53,159 bases of DNA from Deltaproteobacteria bacterium Ga0077539 (GTDB taxonomy: Bacteria; Myxococcota_A; Polyangia; Polyangiales; Ga0077539): assembly GCA_001465015.1 (NCBI GenBank), contig LNEO01000140.1, forward strand, positions 1 to 53,159. Reading direction: 5' to 3'. The position numbers were made by a program, and so were the translations under genes. Below the pieces are notes generated by a model. The model was given only the letters and a program-made list of their open reading frames with translations, had not been told where the DNA came from and ran no database searches. Positions 19,400-28,450 of this stretch are shown here, piece by piece. Every line of letters begins with the position of its first letter. Position 1 is the first letter of the stretch.

Positions 19400-22186
19400 A
19401 TGCGAAACCACCTGAAACCCAAGGCGCTGATCAGCTTCGCGGGAGCGCTATTGCTCGCCGCGTGTTCGCCGCCACCGTCGACCCCGGACGCGACGCCCGA
19501 CGTCGCGGACACTGGCGTCACGACGGACACCGGCGTGCCGTCGGACATCGGTGAAACCGACACCGGCATCGGAATGGACGTCGTCGCCACCGACACGCCG
19601 CTGCCGGCGGACACCGGCGTCGATTCGGGGCCGCCCGCGACGGCGCGCACGCTGCCAACCAACGGCTCGGCGATCGTGCTCACGTCGGACGACCAACACG
19701 CGGTCGCGGTGAACCGAACCTCGCACTCGGTCTCGGTCTTTCGCACGGACTTCGCCGCGAATCCGCCGACCGCATCGCGCGTCGCGCTCTTGCCGGCAGC
19801 CATGGTCGGCGCCGACTCCGAGCCTTGGGCAGCGGTCATCGGCAACGACAACGACACGGCGTACGTGATCCTTCGTCGCGCGCAGCAGGTCATCAAGATC
19901 ACCGGCGTTCGAGGAACGCCCACCATCGCGGCGGCCCGCGCAACGGTCGGCAGCGAGCCGACGGGCATCGCGATTTCTCCCACCGGCCGGTCGCTCTACG
20001 TCGCGAACTACAACGACGGAACGGTCACCGTCGTAAACACCGCGGACATGACGGTCACGCGCCGCGTCGACCTCAACCCGACGCTCGCGATGTCGGGCCT
20101 GCTCGGACCGTCGGTGATGGGACGGTCTCGGCCCGCCCTCGCGCACCCTCGCGCGATCGTCGTCACCAACAACGGCGATGGCAACGACGACGACGAGACC
20201 GTGTACGTCTCGGAGTTCTTCGCGCAGGCGCGCACCGCCGGACTCCCCGCGGGCGACGCGCAGTTCGACGTCAACAAGCAGGGCGTGGTGTATCGCTTCA
20301 ACGCGGGCACCGGAACGGTCGGCGCGCTCATCACGCTGGCGCCCATCGACAACACAGGTTTTCAAGACACCGCCAACAACATGACGGGCTGCTTCCCCAA
20401 CCAGCTCTACTCGATGGCGCTCAACGCCAACCGCCTCTACGTGACGAGCGTGTGCGAGTCGCCCCGCGGCCCGACGGGCCCCGTCGGGATGGCGCCGATG
20501 ATCGACGCCCGTAACTTTCAGACGCAGATCCACGCCGTGGTCAACGTCGTCGACACGTCGACCAACGCTGAAATCGTCGCGCAGAAGGTCAACCTCAACC
20601 AGCGGCTGCAGGCGCAGTACACGGCGCGGATGACGCCCGACGACGGCTCGCGCCGGATGCCGCTGATCATGAACGACATCCAGTTCGTCAACGGCACCAA
20701 CGTCGGCTACGTGAGCGCCTACGGCTCGGACGCGGTGTTTCGTGTTCGCTTCAACGCCGATGGCTCGTTCAACGAAGTCGGCACGATGGCGCAGAACTTC
20801 ATCAACCTCGCGCCAGCGACAGGCGCCCCTGCCGGACGCCTCCCGGTCGGCCTCGCGCTCGCGTCGACCGCGGCTCACGCGACCAACCGCGCGCTCTCCA
20901 TCAACGCGAACACGCGCAACGTGACGGTGCTCAACCTCGCGGAGCAGAGCGCGGCCAGCGCCGCAGCGTCCGACAATCCGCCGGCGGCCGGCGCAGAGAC
21001 GAACGTCAACCTCGGCCGACGCTTCTTCGTGACCGGTCTCGGGCGATGGTCCTTCCGTGGCCAAGGGTGGAACTCCTGCGAGGCGTGCCACCCCGACGGG
21101 CTCTCGGACAACGTGACGTGGTTCTTCGCGCGCGGCCCGCGCCAGACCACCGCCCTCGACGCCTCGTTCAACCGCGGCGGCGCCGAGCAGCGCGTCTTCA
21201 ACTGGACCGGCATCTTCGACGAGACGCACGACTTCGAGCTCAACACTCGCGGCAACTCTGGCGGTCTCGGCGCGATCGTTCACCGCGTCGGCATGCCGAC
21301 GTCCGCCGACGATCGAATCATCTTCGATGGCACCGCTACGGCAGGCGCGCAGATCGCCACCGCCACGCCACAAGCGGGGCTCAACGGCAGCACGAAGCTC
21401 ATTCGGACGGGCGTTCCTGCGGCGCCGATGGGCACCGTCACCAACGCGCTCGCGGATTGGGACGAGATCGACGACTACGTCAAGACCATCCGTGCCCCGC
21501 GTCGTCCGTCGAACCTCGACGCCGCTGCGGTCACCGCGGGTCGCGCGCTCTTCGAGACCCACAACTGCGCCGGTTGCCACGGCGGACCGCTCTGGACCAC
21601 CGCACGCCGCTTCTGGACCCCCGGCCCCGTCACCAACGGCGCGATGGGAACGCTGCGAACCATGACGTACATGGGCTTCGCTGGCGGATTCGCCGCGCTG
21701 AACCCGCCGTCCGCCACGGCTGCAGCACCGCTGCGCTTCACCAACGCCGATCCAGCGCAGGTCGCCGCGAACGACCAGATCAACTGCGTCATCCGTAACG
21801 TCGGCACCATCACCGCTCCCGCCATGATGGGCGGCGTGCCCGGCGCCGTCGCTCCTGCGGGCGTCGTCGTGAACGAAGTGCGCGCCAACATGACCACGCC
21901 AGCGCAGGGGCTCACCGGCTTCTCGCCGCCAGGCCTCGTGGGTATGGGCCTCGGCGCGCCGTACCTCCACGCGGGCAACGCACGCACGCTCGAGGAGCTC
22001 TTCTCGACGGTGTTTCAGTCGCACTACCAGGCGTTTTCGGCGAACTTCTTGACCAACGCGACCACGCGCGACCAAGACGTAGCCAACATCGTCCAGTTCG
22101 TCCTGTCGATCGACGACGACACGATGATCGTCCCGGTCCGTGGAATGCTGTCGTTCGACCCGCAGCTCTGCCCAGCGACGCTCTGA
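19400..22186 (+). CDS. Beta-propeller and di-heme c-type cytochrome lipoprotein
   Basis: 928 aa. The lipoprotein signal ends LLLAACSPP. Residues 25-75 are an Asp/Thr/Pro linker typical of myxobacterial surface lipoproteins. Residues 80-520 contain YVTN-type propeller strands (GIAISPTGRSLYVANYNDGT, VTVVNTADMTV). Two heme-c sites follow, CEACH at 560 and CAGCH at 723. The region ending LGAPYLHAGNARTLEELF matches the C-terminal element of di-heme peroxidase/MauG-like proteins. It is probably a periplasmic or outer-membrane redox enzyme of unknown substrate. The two genes after it are also for exported or small proteins in the same direction. Confidence 0.88.
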   Translation: MRNHLKPKALISFAGALLLAACSPPPSTPDATPDVADTGVTTDTGVPSDIGETDTGIGMDVVATDTPLPADTGVDSGPPATARTLPTNGSAIVLTSDDQHAVAVNRTSHSVSVFRTDFAANPPTASRVALLPAAMVGADSEPWAAVIGNDNDTAYVILRRAQQVIKITGVRGTPTIAAARATVGSEPTGIAISPTGRSLYVANYNDGTVTVVNTADMTVTRRVDLNPTLAMSGLLGPSVMGRSRPALAHPRAIVVTNNGDGNDDDETVYVSEFFAQARTAGLPAGDAQFDVNKQGVVYRFNAGTGTVGALITLAPIDNTGFQDTANNMTGCFPNQLYSMALNANRLYVTSVCESPRGPTGPVGMAPMIDARNFQTQIHAVVNVVDTSTNAEIVAQKVNLNQRLQAQYTARMTPDDGSRRMPLIMNDIQFVNGTNVGYVSAYGSDAVFRVRFNADGSFNEVGTMAQNFINLAPATGAPAGRLPVGLALASTAAHATNRALSINANTRNVTVLNLAEQSAASAAASDNPPAAGAETNVNLGRRFFVTGLGRWSFRGQGWNSCEACHPDGLSDNVTWFFARGPRQTTALDASFNRGGAEQRVFNWTGIFDETHDFELNTRGNSGGLGAIVHRVGMPTSADDRIIFDGTATAGAQIATATPQAGLNGSTKLIRTGVPAAPMGTVTNALADWDEIDDYVKTIRAPRRPSNLDAAAVTAGRALFETHNCAGCHGGPLWTTARRFWTPGPVTNGAMGTLRTMTYMGFAGGFAALNPPSATAAAPLRFTNADPAQVAANDQINCVIRNVGTITAPAMMGGVPGAVAPAGVVVNEVRANMTTPAQGLTGFSPPGLVGMGLGAPYLHAGNARTLEELFSTVFQSHYQAFSANFLTNATTRDQDVANIVQFVLSIDDDTMIVPVRGMLSFDPQLCPATL

Positions 22187-22311
22187 GCCAACCACCACTC
22201 GATCGGCGTGCGCAGTCGTTGCGCCGCCCGTCGAGTTCGTGACCAGCGACGCTATCGGGAATATCTTCGCGCCTATCTCCGTCAAACGGAGCCGGAGCGA
22301 ACCGTCAACCG

Positions 22312-23310
22312 ATGCGATCCCAACGTCACCTGCAGCGCATGGTCGCTGCCATGTTGCTCTCTTCGATGGTCGCGCACGCCTCGCGCGCCTCCGCGCAGAG
22401 CACGACTGCGATCACCATCAACACTGGATTCTCGCCGGATCCGGGCCTGCTCCGCGGCACGGCCGGCGGCGCGGTCGAAGGAGCGCGGATCGGCGACGAC
22501 TGCCGCGGCTTTTTTCCGCAACGACCACAGCATCGGATCACCACGAACGGCGTCGCGAGCGTGCGGTTCTTCACGATCGCGCCCAACAACGCGGACATCA
22601 CGCTCGCGATCGTCGGACCCAACAACTCCATCAACTGCGACGACGACAGCGGCGGCAGCAACCAGGCGTTGCTCGACATGCGACTGCCCGCCGGGAGCTA
22701 CGACGTATTCGTCGGAACGTATCGTCCCAACGAGCCGTCGCCCTATGGATTGGTGTTCACCACGAACGGACAGCTTCGAGCCGACGCGATCCGCTACACT
22801 CCGCCGGCCGGGACGCAAACCCCGCCCAACACGCCGCCCAACGGCTCTTCCCCGTGGAACACAGGGCAGACTCCGCCCAACAGCGGCCAGACTCCGCCGC
22901 CAAACCGCGGCGTCATCGATCGCGCAGCGACCTTGCGTCCATCGGGCCCCCAGGTCCGCGTTCGGACCGGCGGAACCCAGCGCGCCAGAGGGCGCACCGC
23001 AGGCACCAACGACCAGGCGAGCGCGCTCCAAACGGGATGCGCCGGGTTCGTCACGCTCGCGCCGTCTCACGCGGTCGTCCTGTCCGGAGCCAGCTCTTCG
23101 CTCCGATTCAACGTCACCTCCGCGGCGGACACCACCCTCGTCGTCCGCGCCCCCAACGGACAGGTCATGTGCAACGACGACGCCGTGGCCGGCAACTTCA
23201 ACCCCGAGGTCTCGTTTCCGACCTCCATCGCCGGCTCGTACGCGGTTTGGGTGGGCACCTATCGACCGGGCATGCGCAACCTCTATCAGCTCACGGTTAC
23301 CGCTAACTAA
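22312..23310 (+). CDS. Secreted protein with two PPC-like domains
   Basis: 332 aa. A signal peptide ends around SRASAQS. Two copies of a beta-sandwich-like domain are visible: about residues 60-150 (ITLAIVGPNNSINCDDDSGG, then GSYDVFVGTYRP) and 245-330 (TTLVVRAPNGQVMCNDDAVA, then GSYAVWVGTYRP). The shared pattern, an acidic C(D/N)DD turn then GSY-x-V-(F/W)-VGTYRP, is like bacterial pre-peptidase C-terminal (PPC) domains. Between them (160-240) is a Pro/Asn/Gly/Thr linker. There is no catalytic domain, so it is likely a binding or structural surface protein. Confidence 0.8.
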   Translation: MRSQRHLQRMVAAMLLSSMVAHASRASAQSTTAITINTGFSPDPGLLRGTAGGAVEGARIGDDCRGFFPQRPQHRITTNGVASVRFFTIAPNNADITLAIVGPNNSINCDDDSGGSNQALLDMRLPAGSYDVFVGTYRPNEPSPYGLVFTTNGQLRADAIRYTPPAGTQTPPNTPPNGSSPWNTGQTPPNSGQTPPPNRGVIDRAATLRPSGPQVRVRTGGTQRARGRTAGTNDQASALQTGCAGFVTLAPSHAVVLSGASSSLRFNVTSAADTTLVVRAPNGQVMCNDDAVAGNFNPEVSFPTSIAGSYAVWVGTYRPGMRNLYQLTVTAN

Positions 23311-23361
23311 TCACCTCGCGTCGGTTGTATTCTCGTCGGCCGCGAGGGAGCACCCGACCGC

Positions 23362-23775
23362 ATGGCTGAAATCAAACCGACCGCCGAGCTGCTCGCCGAG
23401 CTCGACAAGGCTCCGACCGACGTCCTGCTCCGAGAGCGCGCAGCGCGCGCCCAGCTCGTCGACGGCGACGTCGAAGCGTCATTCAAGACGCTGACGTCCA
23501 AGCTCATCAACGTGACCGCGCACGCCAAGGGCTCTCCCTTGCCGTCGCTGCATCGCAAGGCCATCAAGCCAACGCAGGCGAGGGTCGAGGCCGACGGCGA
23601 CGTGTTCGTTCGCGAGTTCGTCTGCGCCGCTGGCCGCGTGTTGTTCTTCTGGATTCCTGAGTCGCTCGCGCCGAGGGCCGAGCAGATTCGTGAGTCCGTC
23701 CGCGCCCGCCTGGACGCGAAGATGGCCACCTACGACGCAAAGCGCGGCAATCGAAGCGACGACGACGAGGAGTAA
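23362..23775 (+). CDS. Hypothetical small protein, 137 aa
   Basis: Not recognised. It is soluble, with an N-terminal helical region (LLAELDKAPTDVLLRERAAR), a central mixed region with REFVCAAGRVLFFWIPESLA, and an acidic end (DDDEE). There is no signal peptide. Coding bias is strong and a GGGAG sequence precedes the ATG. It sits 6 bases before the HEAT/AKR fusion gene, whose ribosome-binding site (GAGGAG) lies in its last codons, so the two are probably co-translated. Confidence 0.75.
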   Translation: MAEIKPTAELLAELDKAPTDVLLRERAARAQLVDGDVEASFKTLTSKLINVTAHAKGSPLPSLHRKAIKPTQARVEADGDVFVREFVCAAGRVLFFWIPESLAPRAEQIRESVRARLDAKMATYDAKRGNRSDDDEE

Positions 23776-23781
23776 CCAACC

Positions 23782-26595
23782 ATGAGCGAAGCATCGACCC
23801 ACGCTCGCTTCGAGCCGAGCCAGCTCTTCGAACCGAGCGCCGAGGCGCGCGTGCGCGCGTGCGCCGTCGCGCCCCAGGACCGAGACACAGCTTTTCATCT
23901 CCGCGCGGTGCTGCTGTTCGATCGCGCCGTCGCGCCTCGCGTCGCCGCCGCTCAGGCGCTCGCGCGCTTCGCCGATCCCGTCGTCGGGGCGATGCTCCTC
24001 GACGCGCTCCGCGACCCGTCGCCGCTCGTGCGCGACGAAGCCGCGCGAGGACTCGCGAAGAACGGCGCCGTCCACGCAGCGCCCGCCCTGTCTCGCATCG
24101 CCACGACCGACGAGGTCTGGTTCGTGCGCCGCACCGCCGTCTTCGCGTACGCCGCGCTCGCAGGATTCTCCGCGACCGACTTGCTCCTCGAGGCCCTCGA
24201 AGATCCGTTCTGGCGCGTTCGACACGCCGCAGTGCTCTCCCTCGAGGCGCTCGGACAGTCTCACGACGAGACCCGTGCCCGCGTCCTCGCCGAGCCCGTC
24301 GAGACGCCGGCGGCCCGACGAGCGCTGCAATTTCTTCGATCTCGGTGGGCGCTCTCGACGCCGTCGCTCGACGTCGCGCGAGACCACGAGAGCTTCGATG
24401 ACCCCTGGTACGACGACGACCCCGCGGTGATGACCGCTCGCGTCGCGCGCAATCCGCCGCCGCCTGAGCGGCTCGTCGCGATGCTCGGCGAGTCCCACGA
24501 GCCGCTTCGCAAGCTCGCGATCCGCGGCCTCGTTCGCGGCCGCGACCGCATCGCTCTCGCCGGCGCCGCGTGTTGGCTCGACGCGCCGAGAGTCCCGCAC
24601 GCCGCCGAGAGCGCGCGCAAGGCGCTGCGCATGGCGCACGAAGACACAGTCGCCATCGCGACGGCAGCGGTCGCCTCCAAGCTCCCCGGCGTCGCCGCGT
24701 GGGCCATCCGAGTCGCGGTCGACGCGCACCAGAGCCAGCTCGCAGACTCGATCCTCCGACGCGCCTCCGACGAGGACGCTCGCGTGCGAGCCGCCGTCGC
24801 CTTCGCCGCCCCGTCGATGGCCGAGAGCGCCGAAGCCGCCGCGCTCATCGTCGAGCCGATGCTCGATGATCGCGACGACTCTGTGCGTGACGCTGCGATC
24901 GCGGCGCTGCGCACCGTCCAACACCCCCGCGCAGCGCGCGCGCTCGCCCGCGTCGAACGAAAGCTGGCCTCGGTGCCCGCGCGCGTCGCGCTCGTCGCCG
25001 CCGCGGTCGATCGCGAAGATGTGGCCTTCGTTCGAGCCGCGATCGACGACGCTCACCCCTTCGTTCGCGGCGCCGCCGTCGACGCGCTCCGCACGCTGGG
25101 CGCGCTCAGCGAAGAAGAGCGTCGCGCGTTCGCGAAGGACAGCGATCCGTGGGTGCGCGCCGCGGCGGTCGAAGCCGAAGACGCAGCGGACGTCCTCGAC
25201 TCGGATCCTGACGTGACGGTTCGACGAATCGCAGTCGATCGCGTTTGCGCAGCGCGACGCGGGCTCGACGACGACTTTGTGCGGACCGTCGGCCTCGCAG
25301 CCAGCTCCGATCGAGACCCATGGATCCGCGCTCGCGCCGCGCGCCTGCTCGACCCGCGCCGCGATGATGCGTCGCTCGTCGCGCTGCTCGCTTGCGAAGC
25401 GGACGCGAGCCCGATGGTGCGCGCGTCCGCAGCAGACACGCTCGAGCGCACCGCCACGATCGCCGAGAGGGTCACCGACGCGATCGATCGCGGGCTCGTT
25501 CCGTCGCGCGCGATGGGCGTGGCGCTCGGGTGGATCGCCCGCGCCTCGGACGCCCCCGCGAATACGCTCCTGCGGCTCGCCAGCGAACCATCGCTGAGGG
25601 CGTCGATCGCTGCTGTCTCGCAAGTGCTGCCAGAAACCGATCGCGCGCGAGTGCAGCTCGTGTCCGGAGAGCCTTCGGTCGCAGACCCGCCACGCGCCGA
25701 GCGCAGAGCGTACGCGCCGTTTCCGTCCGGCCTTCACAGACCGTTCGGCAAGACGTCGCTGTCGCTCGCGCCCATCGCCTTTTCGGGCGCGCAGCTCCCG
25801 TCCGAGTCGGTCTTCATCGAGGGCCGCGAGCGCGGCATGAACGGCTTCTTCTGGGAGCCGCGCTACACGTCGCTCACGCGCTTTGTCCGAAGGTCGCCGA
25901 AGAAGAGCGACCTTCACGTGATCGCGGGCACATACCACGCCGACCGGGCGTCGATCGTCGCCGACGTCGAGCGCGCGCTTCGCGTGCTCAAGCTCGAGCA
26001 GCTCGGCGTGTTCTTGCTCTTCTGGGCGCGTTCGCAGGCGCGCCTCGACGACGAGGCGTTCGACACCCTCGAGTCCCTCAAGCAACAGGGAAAGATCGCG
26101 GCGCACGGCTTCTCGACGCACCTCCGCGCGCTCGCGATCGGCGCGCTCGCCGAGCGACGATGGGACGTTGTGATGTCGCGCTACAACGCCGCCCACACGG
26201 GCGCCGAGCGAGAGCTCTGGCCCGCGATTCGTCGCGCCGAAGCAGGGGCGATCGCGTTCACCGCGCTGTGTTACACGCGCCTTTTGTCCCCTGTCCGCGG
26301 CTCGGACACACAGCCCGTCAGCGCCGCGGATTGCTACCGATTCGCGCTCTCCAACCCAGCGGTCGGCGTCGTGCTGGCCGCACCCTCGATCTCGGGTGAC
26401 GCTCGCGCGGCCTTCGACGCGATGGAGCGCCCCGCGCTCGATCCCGAACAAGAACGCGCGATTCGCGCGCACGGCGCCGCGGTCTATCGCGTGGACACAG
26501 AGTTCAACGCGCTCGTCCGCAAGGGTGACCGCATCGTGCTCGCCGATCCCCGAGAAGCCGCGCTGTCGCTGATGGATGCCGCGCGCGGCGACTAG
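23782..26595 (+). CDS. HEAT-repeat protein fused to degenerate aldo/keto reductase domain
   Basis: 937 aa, cytoplasmic. Residues 40-620 are about 15-18 HEAT/PBS-type helical repeats (typical unit: A-x-A-L-x(2)-L-x-D-P-x(3)-V-R-x-A-A). From about residue 645 the sequence follows an aldo/keto reductase: FGKTSLSLAPIAFSG (usual start LGxTGLxVSxLGLG), GMNGFFWEPRY, LHVIAGTY, LEQLGVFLLFW, LKQQGKIAAHGFSTH, VMSRYNAAH, IAFTALCY, ALSNPAVGVVLAAPS. At the catalytic places the usual Asp, Lys and His are not found (the FFW, IAGTY and LFW segments); only the Tyr-like position survives. It may be a pseudoenzyme coupled to a scaffold. The order suggests protein-protein interaction rather than catalysis. Confidence 0.85.
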   Translation: MSEASTHARFEPSQLFEPSAEARVRACAVAPQDRDTAFHLRAVLLFDRAVAPRVAAAQALARFADPVVGAMLLDALRDPSPLVRDEAARGLAKNGAVHAAPALSRIATTDEVWFVRRTAVFAYAALAGFSATDLLLEALEDPFWRVRHAAVLSLEALGQSHDETRARVLAEPVETPAARRALQFLRSRWALSTPSLDVARDHESFDDPWYDDDPAVMTARVARNPPPPERLVAMLGESHEPLRKLAIRGLVRGRDRIALAGAACWLDAPRVPHAAESARKALRMAHEDTVAIATAAVASKLPGVAAWAIRVAVDAHQSQLADSILRRASDEDARVRAAVAFAAPSMAESAEAAALIVEPMLDDRDDSVRDAAIAALRTVQHPRAARALARVERKLASVPARVALVAAAVDREDVAFVRAAIDDAHPFVRGAAVDALRTLGALSEEERRAFAKDSDPWVRAAAVEAEDAADVLDSDPDVTVRRIAVDRVCAARRGLDDDFVRTVGLAASSDRDPWIRARAARLLDPRRDDASLVALLACEADASPMVRASAADTLERTATIAERVTDAIDRGLVPSRAMGVALGWIARASDAPANTLLRLASEPSLRASIAAVSQVLPETDRARVQLVSGEPSVADPPRAERRAYAPFPSGLHRPFGKTSLSLAPIAFSGAQLPSESVFIEGRERGMNGFFWEPRYTSLTRFVRRSPKKSDLHVIAGTYHADRASIVADVERALRVLKLEQLGVFLLFWARSQARLDDEAFDTLESLKQQGKIAAHGFSTHLRALAIGALAERRWDVVMSRYNAAHTGAERELWPAIRRAEAGAIAFTALCYTRLLSPVRGSDTQPVSAADCYRFALSNPAVGVVLAAPSISGDARAAFDAMERPALDPEQERAIRAHGAAVYRVDTEFNALVRKGDRIVLADPREAALSLMDAARGD

Positions 26596-26625
26596 CGCGA
26601 GCCCCGCAAAGCAGATATCCTCGCT

Positions 26626-26800
26626 TACGGTTCGGTTGGCGCGTTCTTCGACGAGCGTAGCCTTCAGTCCGCGGCGCTACGCCGCGGCCGAAAATGACCA
26701 GCATTGAAAACTAGTGTAGCGCGGGGCGTGTCGTGCCGACCCTTTCGCCCCGCGCCACACCTGACGAGCAAGTAGCTCGGACCGCGCCAACCGAACCGTA
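26626..26800. repeat. Nested inverted-repeat element between convergent genes
   Basis: The outer arms are an exact 18-base inverted repeat (TACGGTTCGGTTGGCGCG at 26626-26643 and its complement at 26783-26800). Inside are two further dyads: an 8-base stem with a 3-base loop at 26669-26687 (CCGCGGCG-CTA-CGCCGCGG), and a 10-base stem GCGCGGGGCG (26719-26728) with 26746-26755, extended by GTGT/ACAC after one mismatch. It lies between stop codons of converging genes. A bidirectional terminator, a structured RNA or a MITE-like insertion are all possible. No clear flanking target duplication is seen. Confidence 0.8.
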
Positions 26801-26812
26801 TTCGCGCGTCGT

Positions 26813-27790
26813 TCACTGCACCCGCAGGACGATCTTGCCGAAGTTGTCGTTGGCGGCCATCACCGCCTGCGCTTCTGCTGCCTGATCGAGCGAAAACACG
26901 CGATCGATCACCGGTCGAACCGCGCCCGTCGCCCATCGCGGCGCCGACCACGCCTCGAACGCGGCGCTCGCGGCGGCCTTCTCGACGTCGCTGCGCGATC
27001 GAAGCACGGTCCCTTCGATCCTCGCGCGCTTGCGGAGCAGCTGCGAGAGGTCGAGCTCAGCCCGCGCTCCTCCGAGCAAGCCTACGACGACGAGGCGACC
27101 GCGGGGCGCGAGGAGCGCGACGTTGGCGCGGAGGTAATTCGCGCCCACGAAATCAACGATCACGTCCACGCCGCGCTCGCCGAGCGTATCGCGCAGCGAT
27201 CCTTCCCAGGATTCGCCGTCGAACGCAGCCTCGAGGCCGAACTCCATCGCGCGCGCGCGCTTCTCAGACGACCGCGCCGTTCCGAACACCCGCGCGCCAC
27301 ACGCCGCGGCGATCTGCGCGGCCGCGACTCCCACACCGCTGCCTACCGCGTGAACGAGCACCGTCGCTCGCTCTGCGACCGCGCCGATCGTCACCAGCGC
27401 ATCGTGCGCCGTGACAAACGCTTCGGGAACCGCGGCAGCCTGCTCGAGCGTCAGCCCCTCGGGCCGCCGCATCAACACGCCCGCATCGACGCAGACGAAC
27501 TCTGCGTACGTTCCACCGCCGGCGATCCCGCACACCTCGCGGCCCTCCCAGGCGGCGTCGACATCGGCGCCGACGGCGTCGACCACGCCTGAAAACTCGA
27601 GTCCAGGAATGTCCCTCGACGCGCCAGGAGGCGGCGGATACGCGCCCATCCGTTGAAGCAGGTCCGCGCGATTGACCGCAGTGGCGCAAACGCGAACGCG
27701 CACCTGGCCGGACCCGGGTTCGGGCGTCTCGACCTCGCGGACCTGAATCACCTCTGGACCGCCGACACCTTCGTACACGATCGCGCGCAT
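26813..27790 (-). CDS. Zinc-independent quinone oxidoreductase (MDR family, PIG3-like)
   Basis: 325 aa. It belongs to the NAD(P)H:quinone oxidoreductase branch of medium-chain dehydrogenases. The N-terminal GroES-like domain has MRAIVYEGVGGPEVIQVREV, CATAVNRADLLQRMGAYPPP and IPGLEFSGVV. The Rossmann part has VLVHAVGSGVGVAAAQIA (nucleotide loop), GVDVIVDFVGANYL and LVVVGLLGGARAELDLSQLL, a PIG3/TP53I3-like segment. The zinc-binding cysteines of alcohol dehydrogenases are absent. The ATG at 27790 has AGAGG 6 bases upstream and is preferred to 27826. It is divergent from the membrane protein at 27825. Confidence 0.93.
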   Translation of the reverse strand: MRAIVYEGVGGPEVIQVREVETPEPGSGQVRVRVCATAVNRADLLQRMGAYPPPPGASRDIPGLEFSGVVDAVGADVDAAWEGREVCGIAGGGTYAEFVCVDAGVLMRRPEGLTLEQAAAVPEAFVTAHDALVTIGAVAERATVLVHAVGSGVGVAAAQIAAACGARVFGTARSSEKRARAMEFGLEAAFDGESWEGSLRDTLGERGVDVIVDFVGANYLRANVALLAPRGRLVVVGLLGGARAELDLSQLLRKRARIEGTVLRSRSDVEKAAASAAFEAWSAPRWATGAVRPVIDRVFSLDQAAEAQAVMAANDNFGKIVLRVQ

Positions 27791-27824
27791 TGTCCTCTCG
27801 TTTCGGTACACTCGCTGGTCTGGC

Positions 27825-28379
27825 ATGCCGCTCGAAGGCTTTCACGTAGTTCGTTGGGCGTCCGAACAATTTGGCGCCATGTCCGCGATGTACCTCGGGG
27901 CATTCGCGTTTGTGGCGCTGATCTTTGGCGTCGCGTTGATCGTGGGCGGCGCCAAACAGGTGCCCACGAGCTGGGCGCTGGTCATGGCTGGCCTCGCGTC
28001 CTGCGTCATCTCGTACTTCATCGTCGGCTCCGCGATCAGCGGCACTGGCCAGATCGTTCACAACAGCAACGTCGAGTCGGCCGCGTGGCGGCAAGGTCCG
28101 TTCGTCGTCGCCGCGATGTTCTTCGGCATTGCGGGTTACATCATTCGCCTCGGCATCCGCGCGTGGTCCAGCGAAGAGAACAGCGGAAAGGCGTTCGGAG
28201 TGCTGCTTTGGCTGCTGTCCGCGAGCGGCTTTTTCGTGGGCGTTCAGGTGGTCCGCGGCGGGCTGAACCCCGTCAATCTTCCGACCCGCGCGCGCAGCAC
28301 CGAAGACAACCGAATCGTCGACACCACGTCGCAAGATGACGCGCCCCGGCGGGCGGTCGTCGCTCCCCGCCAGCGCTGA
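27825..28379 (+). CDS. Small integral membrane protein, 184 aa
   Basis: Four hydrophobic segments are visible: about residues 20-42 (YLGAFAFVALIFGVALIVGG), 50-72 (ALVMAGLASCVISYFIVGSA), 92-110 (FVVAAMFFGIAGYIIRLGI) and 124-142 (AFGVLLWLLSASGFFVGVQV). The C-terminal 35 residues are polar and Arg-rich, probably cytoplasmic. No family recognised. A second ATG at 27879 (MSAMYLG) lies just before the first helix and could be the true start. The start is 34 bases from the divergent oxidoreductase gene, so they may share a control region. Confidence 0.7.
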   Translation: MPLEGFHVVRWASEQFGAMSAMYLGAFAFVALIFGVALIVGGAKQVPTSWALVMAGLASCVISYFIVGSAISGTGQIVHNSNVESAAWRQGPFVVAAMFFGIAGYIIRLGIRAWSSEENSGKAFGVLLWLLSASGFFVGVQVVRGGLNPVNLPTRARSTEDNRIVDTTSQDDAPRRAVVAPRQR

Positions 28380-28450
28380 GCCTCCTGAGGGCGGAGCAAA
28401 GCTGGGCGTCGAGCGCGTCGGCGCTATGCTCACACCCCGAGCACCAACGA

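Noticed and set aside
19448..22285. Very long minus-strand open frame antisense to the di-heme lipoprotein gene
   Set aside because: Composition is Arg/Val/Asp-rich without any motif; the plus strand has a signal peptide and two heme sites.
23479..26472. Long minus-strand open frame antisense to the HEAT/AKR gene
   Set aside because: No family features and shadow-type composition.
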